From assembly GCF_014197855.1 (NCBI RefSeq), contig NZ_JACIGJ010000004.1:1-64000 (forward strand): 64,000 nt of DNA, read 5' to 3'. The DNA is from Roseospira marina. GTDB taxonomy: Bacteria; Pseudomonadota; Alphaproteobacteria; Rhodospirillales; Rhodospirillaceae. The position numbers were made by a program, and so were the translations under genes. The notes below the pieces were generated by a model. The model saw nothing but the letters and a program-made list of their open reading frames with translations. It was not told the DNA's origin and ran no database searches. Positions 43,913-52,748 of this stretch are shown one piece after another (position 1 is the stretch's first letter; every line of letters starts with the position of its first letter).

Positions 43913-44698
43913 ATGCTGCTGGCCATTGATTGCGGCAACACCAACACGGTGTTCGCGGTCTACGACGGTGATGACAAGCGCTGTGAATGGCGCGCCGCTA
44001 GCAAGTCCGGGCGCACCGCCGACGAAATGGGTGTGTGGCTGACCCAACTCATGCAGATGAAGGGGTTCGGTCCGGAGGCGATTACCGACGCGATCATCGC
44101 CTCGGTGGTGCCGGCGGCGGTGTTCGAACTGCGCCTGCTCTGCCACCGGTATTTTTCCGCGCCGCCGCTGGTCGTGGGGGAGCCGGACGTCGATCTCGGC
44201 CTGGACGTGCTGATGGATCGGCCCGAGGAGGTCGGCGCGGACCGGCTCGTCAACGCCGTGGCGGCGTATAAGTCGTACGGGGGCCCCCTCATCGTCCTGG
44301 ACTTCGGCACGGCCACGACCTTCGACGTGGTGGACGCGGCCGGAAACTACTGCGGTGGTGTCATCGCCCCCGGCGTGAATCTGTCGTTGGAGGCGCTGCA
44401 CATGGCGGCGGCACAGCTTCCCCGGGTCGCCATCGGGCGGCCCAAGTCGGTGATCGGCAAGGCCACGGTGCCGGCCATGCGCTCGGGCATCTATTTGGGA
44501 TACGTCGCGATGATCGAGGGGTTGAGCGCCCGCATATGCGAAGAGTTCGGGTCCCCTATGACCGTGGTGGCGACCGGCGGGCTTGCATCCCTCTTTACCG
44601 AGGCCACCGATGTCATCCATCATCTGGACAACGATCTGACCCTGAGGGGTCTTCTGGAGATTCATCGCCGCAACGCGGCCGCGCACGCACACACCTGA
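43913..44698 (+). CDS. coaX: type III pantothenate kinase
   Basis: 261 residues. The acetate-kinase-like fold motifs are [15 protein letters not shown] at the start, [12 protein letters not shown] in the middle and [12 protein letters not shown] with [11 protein letters not shown]. First step of CoA synthesis. A strong AGGGAGGAG site lies before the ATG, three bases after birA. Confidence 0.96.
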   Translation: MLLAIDCGNTNTVFAVYDGDDKRCEWRAASKSGRTADEMGVWLTQLMQMKGFGPEAITDAIIASVVPAAVFELRLLCHRYFSAPPLVVGEPDVDLGLDVLMDRPEEVGADRLVNAVAAYKSYGGPLIVLDFGTATTFDVVDAAGNYCGGVIAPGVNLSLEALHMAAAQLPRVAIGRPKSVIGKATVPAMRSGIYLGYVAMIEGLSARICEEFGSPMTVVATGGLASLFTEATDVIHHLDNDLTLRGLLEIHRRNAAAHAHT

Positions 44699-44723
44699 GG
44701 ATCGAAACACGAGAGGAGACAAC

Positions 44724-46400
44724 ATGACACATACGCCCGGCACTGGCGTGCCGGACGGGCTGGTTTTCGTGCCCCTTGGCGGGACCGGAGAAATCGGCAT
44801 GAACCTGAACCTGTACGGGTTTCAGGGCCGATGGCTCATGGTTGATCTGGGGATTACGTTCGGCAACGAGACCACGCCTGGAATTGATGTGATGATGCCG
44901 GATCCGGCGTTCATCGAAGACCGGCTGGACGCTCTGGACGGTATCGTCATCACGCACGCCCACGAGGATCACCTGGGGGCCGTCACGTATCTGTGGCCCT
45001 GGATCCGCAAACCCGTTTACGCCTCGCCGTTCGCGGCCGCGTTCCTGCGCGTGAAGCTGGAAGAGGAAGGGCTCCAAAACGAGGTGCCGCTGCACGAGAT
45101 CCCCTTGGGCTCGCGCTTTTCCGTCGGCCCCTTCGACATCGAGATGATCGGGACCACGCATTCGATCCCTGAGCCGAACGCGCTGGCGATCCGGACCGCG
45201 GCGGGCAATGTCCTGCACACGGCGGACTGGAAGTTCGATCCCGCGCCGCAGATCGGCGCGGCGGCGGATAAGGAGGCGCTGCGCCGTCTGGGTGACGAGG
45301 GCGTGCTGGCCATGGTCGGCGACAGCACGAACATCTTCGCCCAGGAGCATTCCGGGTCGGAGGGGGACGTGCGCGCCGCCTTGATCGAGGTGGTGGGGCG
45401 CAACACGACCGGACAGGTCGCCGTCGCCTGCTTCGCGTCCAACGTCGCACGAATGGAAAGCGTGGCGGTGGCCGCGCGCGAGAACGGCCGGCATGCGGTG
45501 CTGGTCGGGCGCTCGCTGTATCGCATGAACGACACCGCGCGCCGCTGCGGCTATCTGGGCGATCTTCCGGCGTTCCTGTCGGAGGAGGAGGCGGCCGAAC
45601 TGCCCGCCGACAAGGTCCTGTACGTCTGCACCGGCAGCCAGGGTGAGCCGCGCGCCGCTTTGCCGCGCATCGCGGGCGGCAGCCATCGCTCGGTCCGCCT
45701 GGGTGAGGGCGACACCGTGATCTTCTCGTCCCGGATCATACCGGGCAACGAGCGGTCCATCTTCACCATGCAGAACCGCTTGGCGGAGGCCGGAGTCGAG
45801 ATCATCACGGCGCGCGATGCCCCCATCCATGTCTCGGGCCACCCGTCGCGGCCGGAGGTGGAGGAAATGTACCGGCTGGTGCGGCCCCGCGTGGCCGTTC
45901 CGGTCCACGGTGAATCTCTTCATCTGCGCGAGCACGCCCGCGTGGCGCAAGGCTGCGGCGTGGAGCATACGATCCTGATCGGGGATGGCGACGTGCTGCG
46001 CCTGGATGCCGATCCGCCGCGCGTGGTGGATCAGGCCCAGACCGGCCTGCTGGGTCTGGACGGCGAGCGTCTGGTGCCCATGTCGAGTCAGATCCTTCGC
46101 GACCGCCGCCGTATGATGAACAACGGCGCGGCCACGGTGACGCTGGTTCTGAATGGCAAGGGCGGTCTGGTGTCCGAGCCCATCGTGACCGCGCGCGGCC
46201 TGCTGGACCCGGACGAGGACCGCGAGGACCTGGATACGCTCATCCGTCAGATTCGGACGGCGGTGAACCAGTTGGACCGGCGCGCGCTGGACGACGACGA
46301 CACCGTGGTGGACCGCACCCGGCGCGCTGTCGGGCGGTTTTTCCGGGGCAGCCAGAACCGGCGGCCCGTCACCGACATTCATGTGGTGCGCGTCGCGTGA
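44724..46400 (+). CDS. rnj: ribonuclease J
   Basis: 558 residues. Metallo-beta-lactamase motif ITHAHEDHLGA (HAHEDH at 78-83), later metal His in GTTHSIPEPNALAI and Asp in GDSTN, and the beta-CASP domain with SGHPSRPEVEEMYRL. Alphaproteobacterial RNase J has 5'-3' exonuclease activity and matures rRNA. GAGAGGAG precedes the ATG. A perfect 14-bp hairpin follows immediately after the stop codon. Confidence 0.95.
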   Translation: MTHTPGTGVPDGLVFVPLGGTGEIGMNLNLYGFQGRWLMVDLGITFGNETTPGIDVMMPDPAFIEDRLDALDGIVITHAHEDHLGAVTYLWPWIRKPVYASPFAAAFLRVKLEEEGLQNEVPLHEIPLGSRFSVGPFDIEMIGTTHSIPEPNALAIRTAAGNVLHTADWKFDPAPQIGAAADKEALRRLGDEGVLAMVGDSTNIFAQEHSGSEGDVRAALIEVVGRNTTGQVAVACFASNVARMESVAVAARENGRHAVLVGRSLYRMNDTARRCGYLGDLPAFLSEEEAAELPADKVLYVCTGSQGEPRAALPRIAGGSHRSVRLGEGDTVIFSSRIIPGNERSIFTMQNRLAEAGVEIITARDAPIHVSGHPSRPEVEEMYRLVRPRVAVPVHGESLHLREHARVAQGCGVEHTILIGDGDVLRLDADPPRVVDQAQTGLLGLDGERLVPMSSQILRDRRRMMNNGAATVTLVLNGKGGLVSEPIVTARGLLDPDEDREDLDTLIRQIRTAVNQLDRRALDDDDTVVDRTRRAVGRFFRGSQNRRPVTDIHVVRVA

Positions 46401-46408
46401 TGCGCATG

Positions 46409-46442
46409 GCGTCTCACCGGACCTCATCGTCCGGTGAGACGC
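46409..46442 (+). other. 14-bp perfect inverted repeat between rnj and mce
   Basis: GCGTCTCACCGGAC (46409-46422) and GTCCGGTGAGACGC (46429-46442) are exact complements around the six-base loop CTCATC. On the plus strand it is followed by AAAAAGGA, not a U-run, and on the minus strand by no T-run either, so it is not a standard terminator. It begins nine bases after the rnj stop and ends 22 bases before the mce start. Confidence 0.9.
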
Positions 46443-46464
46443 AAAAAGGAAAGGACCAAGGGAC

Positions 46465-46869
46465 ATGATTGGACAGTTGAATCACGTGGCCATCGCCGTT
46501 CCCGACCTGGAGGCCGCCGCCGCGGACTACCGCGAGACGCTCGGGGCCAAGGTGTCCGACCCAGTGCCGCAGCCGGATCACGGGGTGACGGTCGTGTTCG
46601 TCGAACTGCCGAACACCAAGATCGAACTGCTTCACCCGCTGGGGGAAAAGTCGCCGATCCAGGCGTTCCTCGACAAGAACCCGTCCGGCGGCATCCACCA
46701 CGTTTGCTATGAGGTGGAGGATATCCTGAGCGCTCGCGATGTGCTGAAGGGGCAGGGCAAGCGGGTGCTCGGTGACGGCAACCCGAAGATCGGGGCGCAC
46801 GGCAAGCCGGTGCTGTTCCTGCATCCGAAGGACTTTACCGGCACGTTGGTGGAGCTGGAGCAGGCGTAA
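46465..46869 (+). CDS. mce: methylmalonyl-CoA epimerase
   Basis: 134 residues of the glyoxalase/VOC fold. LNHVAIAVPDLEAA at the start supplies the first metal His, HHVCYEVEDI the second, and LVELEQA at the end the Glu. It interconverts (2R)- and (2S)-methylmalonyl-CoA in propionyl-CoA assimilation. It follows rnj in the same direction; this neighbourhood is common in alphaproteobacteria. Confidence 0.94.
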   Translation: MIGQLNHVAIAVPDLEAAAADYRETLGAKVSDPVPQPDHGVTVVFVELPNTKIELLHPLGEKSPIQAFLDKNPSGGIHHVCYEVEDILSARDVLKGQGKRVLGDGNPKIGAHGKPVLFLHPKDFTGTLVELEQA

Positions 46870-46983
46870 GATCGGCGCGGCGCCTCCCCCGCGGTTTCCG
46901 GTCCCCCGCGATGCACGGCGGGGCGCGGTGATCGCGGGGGAGGGCGGCTGCGTGCGGCGTGTATGGACCAGGGAGCCGCGGGG

Positions 46984-47523
46984 ATGAGCTGGTATTGCGA
47001 CGTGGCGCCCGGCCATCCGTTCCATGGACCGTACCACGACACCGAGTATGGCGTGCCGGCGTCGGACGAGACGGTGCTGTTCGAACGCTTGTGTCTGGAG
47101 ATTTTCCAGGCCGGGTTGTCGTGGCTGTTGGTGCTGAAGAAGCGCGAGGCCCTCAACGCGGCGTTCGCCGGGTTCAATGTGGACCGCGTGGCGGCGTTTG
47201 ACGCCGAGGACCGGGCCCGTCTGCTGGCCGACTCGGGAATCATCCGGAATCGCCTAAAGATTGACGCTGTGATCGAGAACGCACGCCGGGTTCAGGCGTT
47301 GCGGGAGTCACACGGGGGCTTCGCGGCCTGGATCGACGCCCACCATCCCCGCGATTTGGATGCCTGGATCAAACTATTCCGGAAGAGTTTTAAATTTACG
47401 GGACCAGAAGTGGTCAACGAGTTCCTGATGAGTTTGGGATACCTGCCGGGCGCTCATCGGGAGGATTGCCCCGCGTATTCCCGCATTCTGGCGATGAATC
47501 CGGCCTGGGCTCGGCGGCTGTAA
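46984..47523 (+). CDS. tag: DNA-3-methyladenine glycosylase I
   Basis: 179 residues. Tag family: the zinc ligands are Cys in MSWYC and a His shortly after (DTEYG follows), plus His and Cys near the end in AHREDCPAY; EIFQAGLSWLLVLKKREAL and SFKFTGPEVVNEFLMSLGY are family blocks. Removes 3-methyladenine from alkylated DNA. The ATG at 46984 has GGGAG eight bases upstream; an ATG seven codons earlier is less likely. Confidence 0.94.
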   Translation: MSWYCDVAPGHPFHGPYHDTEYGVPASDETVLFERLCLEIFQAGLSWLLVLKKREALNAAFAGFNVDRVAAFDAEDRARLLADSGIIRNRLKIDAVIENARRVQALRESHGGFAAWIDAHHPRDLDAWIKLFRKSFKFTGPEVVNEFLMSLGYLPGAHREDCPAYSRILAMNPAWARRL

Positions 47524-47734
47524 TCCAGACCGACGCCGTGAGATATTGCGAAGGTTACGGAAATTAAGGTTCACCCGTTTGCAATCGTGTATTTTATTTA
47601 AGATTGCGGAAATTGCAGCGGGTTCTGGTTTTGCAAGCCGGTCGCATGATATCGTCTGGGCAATGATCACCTGACCGCCCTGCTGGCCCGAAGCATGCCG
47701 CTACGTCGTATCGGGCCGCCTTCGGGACATATCT
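47524..47734. other. AT-rich upstream region of the ODP-GGDEF gene
   Basis: In contrast to the surrounding GC-rich DNA, 47550-47615 is AT-rich (for example GTATTTTATTTAAG). It has an inverted repeat GCAATC/GATTGC (47581-47586 and 47602-47607) and CGGAAATT twice, 49 bases apart (47558 and 47607). Probably the control region of the next gene. Confidence 0.45.
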
Positions 47735-49498
47735 ATGGATACACAGAGGTCCGGCGCGGCCGTTTTGGATCCATCGGAGCCGATCGAGATCGCCGATCGG
47801 GTCTGGTGGGTCGGGCATTATCTGGAGGGGGATCCGTTCCAGTGCCATGTCTACCTGATCGAGCGGGGCGACCAGTCGGTGCTGTTCGATCCGGGCTCGG
47901 TGCTCACGTTTCGGCACACCCTGCGCAAGATCGAGGCCGTCACCCGGTTCTCGAACATCCGGTACTTCGTGTGCCATCACCAGGATCCCGACATCACCGG
48001 GGCCCTGCCGCTGATCGATCAGCTCGTCAGCCGGCCCGATGCCGTGCTGGTCTGTCATTGGCGCGCCCGAACGTTGGTGCGGCACTATGGTCTGACCCTG
48101 CCGTTTTGGCTGATCGAGGACAACGCGTGGCAGCTGGATCTGGGGGGGCGGCTCCTGCGCTTTATTTTTACGCCCTACGCGCACTTCCCCGGGGCATTCG
48201 TCACATTCGACACGCACACGCGGGTGCTGTTTTCCAGTGACCTGTTCGGCGGATTTACCGAGGGCTTCCAGCTCTTCGCCCAGGACCGCGGCTATTTCGA
48301 GAACCTCCGTCCCTTCCACGAGCACTATATCCCCAGCCGGGATGTCCTTCAGTTCGCCCTGAACAACATCGAGGCGGAGCCGATCGGCATGATCGCGCCG
48401 CAGCACGGCTCGATCATTCCAGAGCCGCTGGTTCCGTACATGATCGAGCGGCTGCGGCAGTTGGACTGTGGGCTGTTCCTGCTGTCGAAGGACAACGCCG
48501 ACATAAAGCGTCTGATGACCCTGAATCAGGCGATGAAGAGCATCCGGGAGACGATGATCCTACACCGGGACTTTCAGGACATTGCCCACAATCTGCTGGG
48601 GATCGCTCAAGAGCTGTTGCCCGCGCTCAGTCTGGAGTTCTTCGCGCGGACGGGGGAGGGGGCGATCCTGCACCTGTCGCCGGACAATCGGTTTCGCGGG
48701 CGCCTGATCGAGGACCTGCCGGCACCGCTGGCCCACATCGTGCGTGCGGCGGAACGCGGCGCGGTGTGCACGTACTGTGCGCTGGAGGACCCGCACCGGG
48801 GCCGCCCGGCGATCGCCGTTCCGCTGGTCACGCCGGGGGCTGGCTGCATCGAGGCCGTGGCCGTGATCGATCTGGCGGTTCCGGTGCAGGCGAGCGAGGA
48901 GACGGAAAGCATCATCATGCAGATGGTGCCGCCGCTGCAGGTCGCGGTCGAGCGCGAGACGGTCTACCGCATGCTCGATATGGAACGGCAGCGGTTCTAC
49001 GAAACCTCCATCCGGGATCCCCTGACGAACCTGTTTACGCGATTCTACATGCAGGAGACGGTCACCCGCCTGATGGGCATTCATGACCGCGATGGCCACG
49101 CGGCCATCGCCCTGATGATGATCGACGTCGACCACTTCAAGGACGTCAACGACACCTTTGGTCACAGCCAGGGCGATAGTGTGCTCCAGGCGGTGGCAGA
49201 GTGCCTGCAATACGCGGTGCGGCCGGGCGATCTGCCCGTGCGTCTGGGCGGCGAGGAGTTCGCGGTGTTCCTCGTCGGCGCGACCCTGGAACGGGCTACG
49301 GAAGTCGCGGAGCGGCTGCGCCGGCGTATGGCCGCCATGGTCTTCACGGGGCCCATGGAGGGCCACACCATCACCGCAAGCTTCGGCGTGGCGCTAAGGT
49401 GCCAGGGGGAAACGCTCGATCAGTTCTTGGACCGGTGCGACGCCGCCTTGTACGCCGCGAAGAAGGCGGGACGGGATCGGGTGCGCGTCGCGCCGTGA
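47735..49498 (+). CDS. diguanylate cyclase with N-terminal ODP/metallo-beta-lactamase sensor
   Basis: 587 residues in three parts. Residues about 15-230 are a metallo-beta-lactamase fold of the oxygen-binding di-iron (ODP)/flavodiiron type: HHQDPD at 81-86, His150, Asp169 in SSDLFGG, His224 in PQHGS. HHQDPD replaces the HxHxDH of hydrolases, which points to di-iron rather than di-zinc use. Residues about 270-415 look like a GAF-type linker. Residues about 430-587 are a GGDEF domain with an active LGGEEF (506-510) and a product-inhibition RxxD site (RPGD, 497-500), so it should make cyclic di-GMP. Sensing oxygen or NO is inference. No effector gene is adjacent. Confidence 0.85.
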   Translation: MDTQRSGAAVLDPSEPIEIADRVWWVGHYLEGDPFQCHVYLIERGDQSVLFDPGSVLTFRHTLRKIEAVTRFSNIRYFVCHHQDPDITGALPLIDQLVSRPDAVLVCHWRARTLVRHYGLTLPFWLIEDNAWQLDLGGRLLRFIFTPYAHFPGAFVTFDTHTRVLFSSDLFGGFTEGFQLFAQDRGYFENLRPFHEHYIPSRDVLQFALNNIEAEPIGMIAPQHGSIIPEPLVPYMIERLRQLDCGLFLLSKDNADIKRLMTLNQAMKSIRETMILHRDFQDIAHNLLGIAQELLPALSLEFFARTGEGAILHLSPDNRFRGRLIEDLPAPLAHIVRAAERGAVCTYCALEDPHRGRPAIAVPLVTPGAGCIEAVAVIDLAVPVQASEETESIIMQMVPPLQVAVERETVYRMLDMERQRFYETSIRDPLTNLFTRFYMQETVTRLMGIHDRDGHAAIALMMIDVDHFKDVNDTFGHSQGDSVLQAVAECLQYAVRPGDLPVRLGGEEFAVFLVGATLERATEVAERLRRRMAAMVFTGPMEGHTITASFGVALRCQGETLDQFLDRCDAALYAAKKAGRDRVRVAP

Positions 49499-49538
49499 TT
49501 CGGCGGGCGGCCGCCGCAGGCCGCCTGGCCTCGACCAA

Positions 49539-49566
49539 CAGACGGCGACGATCAGACGGCGACGAT
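49539..49566. repeat. 14-bp tandem duplication at the nucleotidase stop
   Basis: CAGACGGCGACGAT at 49539-49552 is repeated exactly at 49553-49566. The second copy contains the end and stop codon of the minus-strand nucleotidase gene; the first lies just beyond the stop. Confidence 0.9.
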
Positions 49567-50277
49567 ACGGGGTTCGGTGTCCCGCCGGGCCTTGACAAGG
49601 TGTTCCAGCCACGCCGTCAGGTCGTCCGTGATGTGGTGGCAGTGCGAGACGTCGGCGGTGGCGTCGAAGCCCCAATGCGTCGGATCGCGCACGAAAATCG
49701 TGGTCATGCCGAGCGCATGGGCCGGCACGAGGTTCTTCAGGCTGTCCTCGACCATGGCGGCGCCGCGTGGGTCCAGATTGCAGCGCGTCAGCATCGCGTC
49801 GTAGGTCTCGGGGTTCGGCTTGGGCACGAACAGCCCGGCCTCGATATCGAACACCGCCTCGAAATGTCGCGTGATGCCCAGCCGGTCCAGCACCTGCATG
49901 GCATGCGTCAGTGATCCATTGGTGAAGACGATCTTGCGTCCCTCCAGCGCCGAAAGGGCCGCGTCCAGTCGGGGCGCGGGTGGGATGACCGAGTGGTCCA
50001 GGTCATGGACGTAGTCCATGAAGGCATGCGGGTCCATGCCGTGCTCAAGCATCAGGCCCCGCATCGAGGTGCCGTACTTATGGAAGTACTGCTTCTGGAC
50101 CACGAAGGCCTGATCTTCCGGCAGGTCCAGGAAGTCGGCAATGAACCGTTTCATGCGCCGGTCCATCTGGGCAAAGATATCCGTACTGGCCGGGTAGAGG
50201 GTGTTGTCCAGATCAAACACCCAGTGGTCCACATGACGCAGGCCGCAGGTGGGAAGCTGGGTTTCGAGCGGGGTCAT
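49552..50277 (-). CDS. HAD-family pyrimidine 5'-nucleotidase
   Basis: 241 residues. HAD motifs: FDLDNTLYP (nucleophile Asp), VFTNGS, PKPNPETY and VEDSLKNL. The family is related to pyrimidine 5'-nucleotidases (SDT1/PynA type); the substrate in vivo is not certain. The ATG at 50277 was chosen because upstream open frame is Arg/Pro-rich and unlike the family. Confidence 0.85.
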   Translation of the reverse strand: MTPLETQLPTCGLRHVDHWVFDLDNTLYPASTDIFAQMDRRMKRFIADFLDLPEDQAFVVQKQYFHKYGTSMRGLMLEHGMDPHAFMDYVHDLDHSVIPPAPRLDAALSALEGRKIVFTNGSLTHAMQVLDRLGITRHFEAVFDIEAGLFVPKPNPETYDAMLTRCNLDPRGAAMVEDSLKNLVPAHALGMTTIFVRDPTHWGFDATADVSHCHHITDDLTAWLEHLVKARRDTEPRIVAV

Positions 50278-50444
50278 CAGGCGTGGGCTCTCTTGATATC
50301 CGGGCGGGTCCTTGGGGCGGCGGACATGGTAGCACCGTCGGACCCGAACCGGGACCGCCGTGGGTCCTGCCTCGTCATATGGGGGCGGATCGCGCGGCTG
50401 CCATCCGTCGCAGGGGCTTGCCACAGGGAGGGCCGCAACGGAAA

Positions 50445-50475
50445 GGCCCCCCGGCGATGGGCGCGCCGAGGGGCC
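50445..50475 (-). terminator. terminator after the DUF2892 gene
   Basis: GGCCCC-C-CGGCG (50445-50456) pairs with CGCCG-A-GGGGCC (50464-50475). Read on the minus strand it is followed by TTTCC. It lies 45 bases past the DUF2892 stop. Confidence 0.6.
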
Positions 50476-50518
50476 GGACCGTTGCGTCTGAACGTCAATC
50501 AAGAGGACGGGGGGTGGC

Positions 50519-50710
50519 TCAACTCGTCTTGCAGGTCTTGATGCCGAAGGGCAGGTACGCCGGGCACCAGCCGATCAGCGCCGTGGCGATCGGAACGATG
50601 CCGATGAAGCCCCAGGGATTGAGGACATCAGTCAGAAAGGCGCCGGCAATGAGCGCCACGCCCACGATCAGGCGTAAGGCGCGGTCAACGCTCCCCATGT
50701 TCTTGGTCAT
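50519..50710 (-). CDS. DUF2892 family small membrane protein
   Basis: 63 residues: MTKNMGSVDRALRLIVGV, two hydrophobic helices, then WCPAYLPFGIKTC. This is the YgaP-type membrane module (DUF2892) without a rhodanese domain. Function unknown. GGGAG lies nine bases before the ATG. Stand-alone, with its own terminator. Confidence 0.8.
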   Translation of the reverse strand: MTKNMGSVDRALRLIVGVALIAGAFLTDVLNPWGFIGIVPIATALIGWCPAYLPFGIKTCKTS

Positions 50711-50934
50711 GATCCAAATCTCCCGTGTCAAAACAGTCCGTTGTCACGTGGAATCGCGACACCGGTCCCGCTGAAGCGACGGGGCGCCGGACATCCGGCA
50801 CCACCGTTGCCGTCGGGGGTACTCCCAAAACGGGATCGAGATCCGTAACTAAGTCACACTTGGGCGCATTGGATGTGCGGTGCGGGCATTTTATGCCAAA
50901 CAGAGAATGAACGGACGTCAAGCGCCGAGCGGTA

Positions 50935-51609
50935 CTACAGGGCGGGATTGACCAGCGCCTCGGTCGAGGGCGCGCCGTCGCGGATGTGGCAGGCCTCGCC
51001 CGACACCCGGACCCGCTCCTCCGCCATCAGCCGCAGCGCCAGCGGATAGATGCGGTGTTCCTGCGCCAGTACGCGGGCCGCCAGCGACTCCGCGCTGTCG
51101 TCCGGCAGCACGGGCACGGCGGCCTGCACCAAGATGGGGCCCGAGTCCATCTCGGGCCGCACCAGGTGGACGGTGCAGCCGTGCAGTTTCATCCCGGCGT
51201 CCAGCACGCGCTCGTGGGTGTGCAGGCCCTTGAACGCGGGCAGCAGCGACGGGTGGATGTTCAGCAGGCGGTCGGTCCAGCGTTCGACGAAGCCGGCCGT
51301 CAGCAGCCGCATGAACCCGGCCAGACAGATCAGCCGCACCCCGGCGTCGCGCAGGTGGGCGTGTACGGCGTTCTCGAACGCCTCCCGGTCCTCGTAGTCC
51401 CGGTGTGGCACCACGGCGGTGGGCAGGCCCCTCTCGGCGGCCCAGGTGAGGCCGGCGGCGGCGGGGTCGTTGCTGAGCACAAGGGCGATGCGCGCGGGAA
51501 AGGCGGGGTCCGCGCAGGCCTCCGCCAGCGCCATCATATTGCTGCCGCGTCCCGAGATCAGGATTCCGACCGGAACCCGGGTGTCCGGCCGCTCCGGCGT
51601 GACGGTCAT
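50935..51609 (-). CDS. purN: phosphoribosylglycinamide formyltransferase
   Basis: 224 residues. Motifs: ISGRGSNM near the N-terminus, [20 protein letters not shown] with the catalytic His, and Asp in PEMDSGPI. It adds a formyl group from 10-formyl-THF in purine synthesis. The ATG overlaps the purM stop (ATGA, 51606-51609), so the two are coupled. Confidence 0.97.
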   Translation of the reverse strand: MTVTPERPDTRVPVGILISGRGSNMMALAEACADPAFPARIALVLSNDPAAAGLTWAAERGLPTAVVPHRDYEDREAFENAVHAHLRDAGVRLICLAGFMRLLTAGFVERWTDRLLNIHPSLLPAFKGLHTHERVLDAGMKLHGCTVHLVRPEMDSGPILVQAAVPVLPDDSAESLAARVLAQEHRIYPLALRLMAEERVRVSGEACHIRDGAPSTEALVNPAL

Positions 51610-52748
51610 GCCCAGGCCTCGTCCAGGCCGTCCAGGCGGACCGCCGGCCCGTCCTCGCGCGCGGTGATCGCGCCGATGATCCGGGCGGTCTCCCCGTGGG
51701 TGGCGAGCCGGGCCACCGTTTCGTCGACCCGGTCGGCGGCCACGGCGGCCACCATGCCGGTGCCACAGTTGAAGGTGCGCGCCATTTCCAGCGGCGCGAT
51801 CCCGCCGGCCGTCTGGAGCCAGCGGAACACCGGCGGCAAGGGCAGGGCGGCGGCGTCCAGGCGGGCGGCCAGGCCATCGGGCAGGACGCGCGGAATGTTC
51901 TCGATGAACCCGCCGCCGGTGATGTGCGCCAAGGCGTGCACGGCGCCGGAGCGCACCGCCTCTAGGCACGAGCGGACATAAATGCGCGTCGGCGTCAGCA
52001 GCGCAGCGCCCAGGCTTTGCTCCGGCGCGAACGGGGCCGGGGCATCCCACGCCAGACCCTGGTCGGCCACGACGCGCCGGACGAGCGAGTAGCCGTTGGA
52101 GTGCAGCCCGGTGGAGGCGAGGCCGAGCAGCACGTCGCCCTCGGCCACGGCGCCCCCGGTCAAAAGCTGGTCGCGCTCCACGGCGCCGACCGCGAAGCCG
52201 GCGAGGTCATAGTCGCCGCCGCCGTACAGGCCCGGCATTTCGGCGGTCTCGCCGCCCACAAGGGCGCAGCCGGCCTGCCGGCATCCCTCGGCGATCCCCG
52301 ATACCACGGCGCGCGCGGTCTCGACATCCAACCGCCCCGTGGCGTAGTAATCCAGGAAGAACAAGGGCTCGGCGCCTTGGACGACCAGATCGTTGACGCA
52401 CATGGCGACGAGGTCGATGCCAACGCCATCATGATGCCCGGAGTCGATCGCAATCTTCAGCTTGGTGCCGACCCCATCGGTCGCGGCGACCAGCAGGGGA
52501 TCGCGAAACCCGGCACCGGCCAGATCGAAGATCGCGCCGAAGCCGCCGAGCGCGGCGTCCGCGCCGGGGCGCACGGTGCTGCGGGCCAACGGTTTGATGG
52601 CCTGCACGAGCGCATCGCCGGCCGCGATATCGACGCCGGCGGCCTTATACGTCAGGCCCCCCTCACGGGGGCCGTCGCTGGGGAAGGGAGTGGAAATGGC
52701 GGCCTCGCGAACGCTCAGGGGGTGGCTGGGAAGGCTGCCGGGAACCAT
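51606..52748 (-). CDS. purM: phosphoribosylformylglycinamidine cyclo-ligase
   Basis: The conserved protein starts at [17 protein letters not shown] and runs through [33 protein letters not shown] and [11 protein letters not shown], giving the usual length of about 350 residues. It makes AIR in purine synthesis. No good start codon lies next to the conserved part; the nearest ATG (52748) overlaps the divergent gene at 52696 by 53 bases, so the real start is probably a non-ATG codon between about 52640 and 52700. The coordinate given is the outer limit. Confidence 0.92.
   Translation of the reverse strand: MVPGSLPSHPLSVREAAISTPFPSDGPREGGLTYKAAGVDIAAGDALVQAIKPLARSTVRPGADAALGGFGAIFDLAGAGFRDPLLVAATDGVGTKLKIAIDSGHHDGVGIDLVAMCVNDLVVQGAEPLFFLDYYATGRLDVETARAVVSGIAEGCRQAGCALVGGETAEMPGLYGGGDYDLAGFAVGAVERDQLLTGGAVAEGDVLLGLASTGLHSNGYSLVRRVVADQGLAWDAPAPFAPEQSLGAALLTPTRIYVRSCLEAVRSGAVHALAHITGGGFIENIPRVLPDGLAARLDAAALPLPPVFRWLQTAGGIAPLEMARTFNCGTGMVAAVAADRVDETVARLATHGETARIIGAITAREDGPAVRLDGLDEAWA

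Noticed and set aside
41619-46869. birA-coaX-rnj-mce attached to the nuo operon as a new system
   Set aside because: This order is a known conserved arrangement in alphaproteobacteria.
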